64,000 nucleotides of DNA from JAJRZL01 sp964557855. Lineage in GTDB: Bacteria > Zixibacteria > MSB-5A5 > GN15 > FEB-12. Under the pieces are notes generated by a model, which was not told the origin of the DNA, did not search any database, and saw nothing but the letters and a program-made list of their open reading frames with translations. A program made the position numbers and the translations under genes. Below, one piece after another: positions 62,481 to 64,000 of the stretch. Within the stretch, counting starts at the first letter, position 1; every line of letters starts with the position of its first letter. Where the stretch lies: positions 1 to 64,000 of the forward strand of contig CAZLBP010000003.1 of NCBI GenBank assembly GCA_964557855.1, read 5' to 3'.

Positions 62481-63413
62481 ATGATGAAAACCTTCGATAA
62501 ACTGCGAAATCGCCTCAGCAAATCGACCAATCGACTTATGGGGCGCGTATCCGAAGTGGTCCTGCGAAGAAAAATAGATGACGACCTGCTCGACGATATC
62601 GAGGAAATACTGATCGAGGCCGATGTGGGAGTGGCCGCCACCACGCGTCTCCTCGAAAGTGTTAAGGCCAGAGCCCGTGAGCAGAGACTAACAGAAGGTG
62701 AAGATGTTCTCCGCCTCTTGCGGGAAGAAATCAGCGCCATTCTCTCCCAGCACGCGGCCCCGCTCTTCCATGAAATCGACCGTAAACCGGTAATATGGCT
62801 CATTGTCGGCGTCAACGGGGTCGGCAAAACCACGACCATCGGCAAACTGGCCACCTTCTTCTCCCATCAGGGCAAAAAAGTGGTCATAGCTGCCTGCGAT
62901 ACCTTCCGCGCCGCCGCCATCGATCAGATCGCTATCTGGGCCGAACGCAGCGGGGTCGATATGATCCGTTCACAGGAGAACGCCGACCCGGCCTCGGTGG
63001 CGTTCGATGCCGCCCGAGCGGCCGCCGCCCGTTCCGCCGACATCCTCCTGGTCGACACCGCCGGACGTCTCCACACGAAATCGAATCTCATGGAAGAACT
63101 GAAAAAGATCAAGCGGGTCGTTGCCAAAGCCATCCCCGATGCCGGCATATACAGCAAACTCATCATCGACGGCTCCACCGGACAAAATGCTATCTCCCAA
63201 GTGCAGGTTTTTACGAATGCGGTCGGCTGCGACGGTATCATCGTCACCAAACTGGACGGCACGGCCAAGGGCGGCGTCATGATCGCCGTCTCGGAAGAAC
63301 TCGAAGTGCCGGTCGATTTTATCGGACTCGGCGAAGGGATCGATGATCTCCAGCGCTTTGACCCCAACCAATTTGCGGAGGCCTTGTGCAGCTATGAACG
63401 AGTTACAGGTTAA
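62481..63413 (+). CDS. ftsY: Signal recognition particle receptor FtsY
   Basis: The SRP GTPase receptor that docks ribosomes making membrane proteins. The NG domain has GVNGVGKTT (about 109-117), DTAGR (about 192-196) and TKLDGTAKGG (about 255-264). At 310 residues it lacks the long acidic A domain of E. coli FtsY, as in many phyla. A second ATG follows the first, so the start may shift by one codon. Its last 20 bp overlap yjbQ. Confidence 0.96.
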   Translation: MMKTFDKLRNRLSKSTNRLMGRVSEVVLRRKIDDDLLDDIEEILIEADVGVAATTRLLESVKARAREQRLTEGEDVLRLLREEISAILSQHAAPLFHEIDRKPVIWLIVGVNGVGKTTTIGKLATFFSHQGKKVVIAACDTFRAAAIDQIAIWAERSGVDMIRSQENADPASVAFDAARAAAARSADILLVDTAGRLHTKSNLMEELKKIKRVVAKAIPDAGIYSKLIIDGSTGQNAISQVQVFTNAVGCDGIIVTKLDGTAKGGVMIAVSEELEVPVDFIGLGEGIDDLQRFDPNQFAEALCSYERVTG

Positions 63414-63792
63414 GACCGGATCACGCGAAGAACTCGTCGACGTTACCTCTCGAATTCAGGAAGTGGTCAACGAGAGTGGTGTCGAATCCGGCCTCGTCTT
63501 CTGTTTCGTACCCCACACCACCGCCGCCATCACTATCAACGAAAACGCCGACCCCGATGTCGCCCGTGACATCATCAATAAGCTTAGAAAAGAAATCCCA
63601 CGGCAGGACGACTACCGCCACGCCGAAGGCAACTCCGACGCCCACGTGAAGTCCTCGCTGATAGGCGCCGCCGAGCAGGTACTGATCGAGAACGGTAAGC
63701 TTGTCCTCGGCGCCTGGCAAGGTATCTACTTCTGTGAATTCGATGGTCCCCGGAGTCGACGTTTGCTCGTCAGAGTCAGTTCATTTGCTTAA
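63394..63792 (+). CDS. yjbQ: YjbQ/UPF0047-family protein
   Basis: A 132-residue protein with the family motifs HTTAAITINE (about 36-45), the later HAEGNSDAHVKSS (about 74-86) and LGAWQGIYFCEFDGPR (about 108-123). Members show weak thiamine-phosphate synthase activity, but the true role is unknown. ATG 63394 lies inside the end of ftsY, with GGAGG 13 nt upstream. Confidence 0.9.
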   Translation: MNELQVKTGSREELVDVTSRIQEVVNESGVESGLVFCFVPHTTAAITINENADPDVARDIINKLRKEIPRQDDYRHAEGNSDAHVKSSLIGAAEQVLIENGKLVLGAWQGIYFCEFDGPRSRRLLVRVSSFA

Positions 63793-64000
63793 GATCAACA
63801 TTATCGCGGTCGGCAAGGACAAAGACACCTGGGTCACGGAGGGCTGCAAACATTACACCAAGCTTCTTTCGCGCTACGCCGAAGTTCAATTCAAAGCCGT
63901 TCCTTCGCCGCAACGCTCCAGGTCACTCTCTCCCGACGAAATCAAGAAAGCCGAGGCCGCCCGACTCGACCCCTTGTTAGACAAAGGCACAATCATCGCC
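63785..64000 (+). CDS. rlmH: 23S rRNA pseudouridine-1915 N3-methyltransferase RlmH, truncated by window end
   Basis: The first 72 codons read LKINIIAVGK, then a helix and YAEVQFKAVPSP, which matches the N terminus of the SPOUT methyltransferase RlmH. It acts on assembled 70S ribosomes. The only in-frame start is TTG 63785, which overlaps the stop of yjbQ by eight bases. The rest of the gene, including the knot, lies beyond the window. Confidence 0.88.
   Translation, partial: MLKINIIAVGKDKDTWVTEGCKHYTKLLSRYAEVQFKAVPSPQRSRSLSPDEIKKAEAARLDPLLDKGTIIA

Overview
The window looks like part of the chromosome of an uncultured Gram-negative bacterium of the FCB superphylum, most likely candidate phylum Zixibacteria or a close neighbour. 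This is inferred from three things: a secreted protein with a C-terminal sorting domain of the type read by T9SS-like systems (motif YPNPFNPSTT), a full outer-membrane toolkit (MlaEFD, Omp85/TamB, lipoproteins, beta-barrel protein) and hairpin repeats scattered between genes. GC content is middling by eye. Coding density is high. TTG and GTG starts are common, usually behind a good Shine-Dalgarno sequence. No rRNA, IS element, prophage or CRISPR array was seen, so this is a mainly housekeeping chromosomal segment.

Layout. 0.1-6.3 kb: an EF-G-like GTPase, a lipoprotein, a MIO-type aromatic ammonia-lyase with Cys in place of the usual Ser, and a DnaQ exonuclease fused to a WYL domain. 6.5-10.3 kb: tRNA-Ala(GGC), a DHA2 exporter, and an ECF sigma/anti-sigma/lipoprotein operon. 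10.4-13.4 kb: a hairpin-repeat cluster, an EreA/ChaN-like lipoprotein, and an AT-richer patch with two unknown genes. 13.5-24 kb: a phosphohexomutase, a zinc-ribbon protein with a degenerate archaemetzincin, an MrfA/YprA-type helicase, the mlaEFD operon, a PP-loop ATPase and the sorting-domain protein. 24.6-29.3 kb: an OPT transporter, a GT39-like/TPR glycosyltransferase and a second repeat cluster. 29.3-40.4 kb, minus strand: a long run in transcription order of ECF sigma, anti-sigma, protease-dead HtrA-like PDZ protein, CMD-fold protein, TamB and Omp85/TamA, then cysteine desulfurase and mnmA. 40.5-46.6 kb: DUF401 permease, pabB-pabC, a beta-barrel protein, creatininase and a DUF2064-like transferase. 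46.7-51.6 kb, minus: dsbD, a pseudo-receiver protein, rhomboid protease, a candidate small selenoprotein with a SECIS-like hairpin, and trxA. 51.8-64 kb: a giant CoA-dehydratase-activase-type ATPase, then a plus-strand run dtd-maf-rodZ-like-unknown-smc-ftsY-yjbQ-rlmH, the last cut by the window end.

Most notable items. (1) A 60-codon frame at 50849-51031 has an in-frame TGA followed at the right distance by a perfect 7-bp hairpin with a G in its apical loop, which suggests an unannotated redox selenoprotein between trxA and a rhomboid gene. (2) An apparent envelope-stress unit starts at an ECF-type promoter (GGAACTT-N15-GTACTA). It links a sigma/anti-sigma pair to an HtrA-like protein lacking all three triad residues and to the TamB/Omp85 pair. 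(3) Several enzymes are altered at key residues: the ammonia-lyase MIO triad, the archaemetzincin zinc site, the receiver phospho-acceptor and the HtrA triad. (4) Hairpin repeat families lie between genes, and one pair of copies shows compensatory stem changes.
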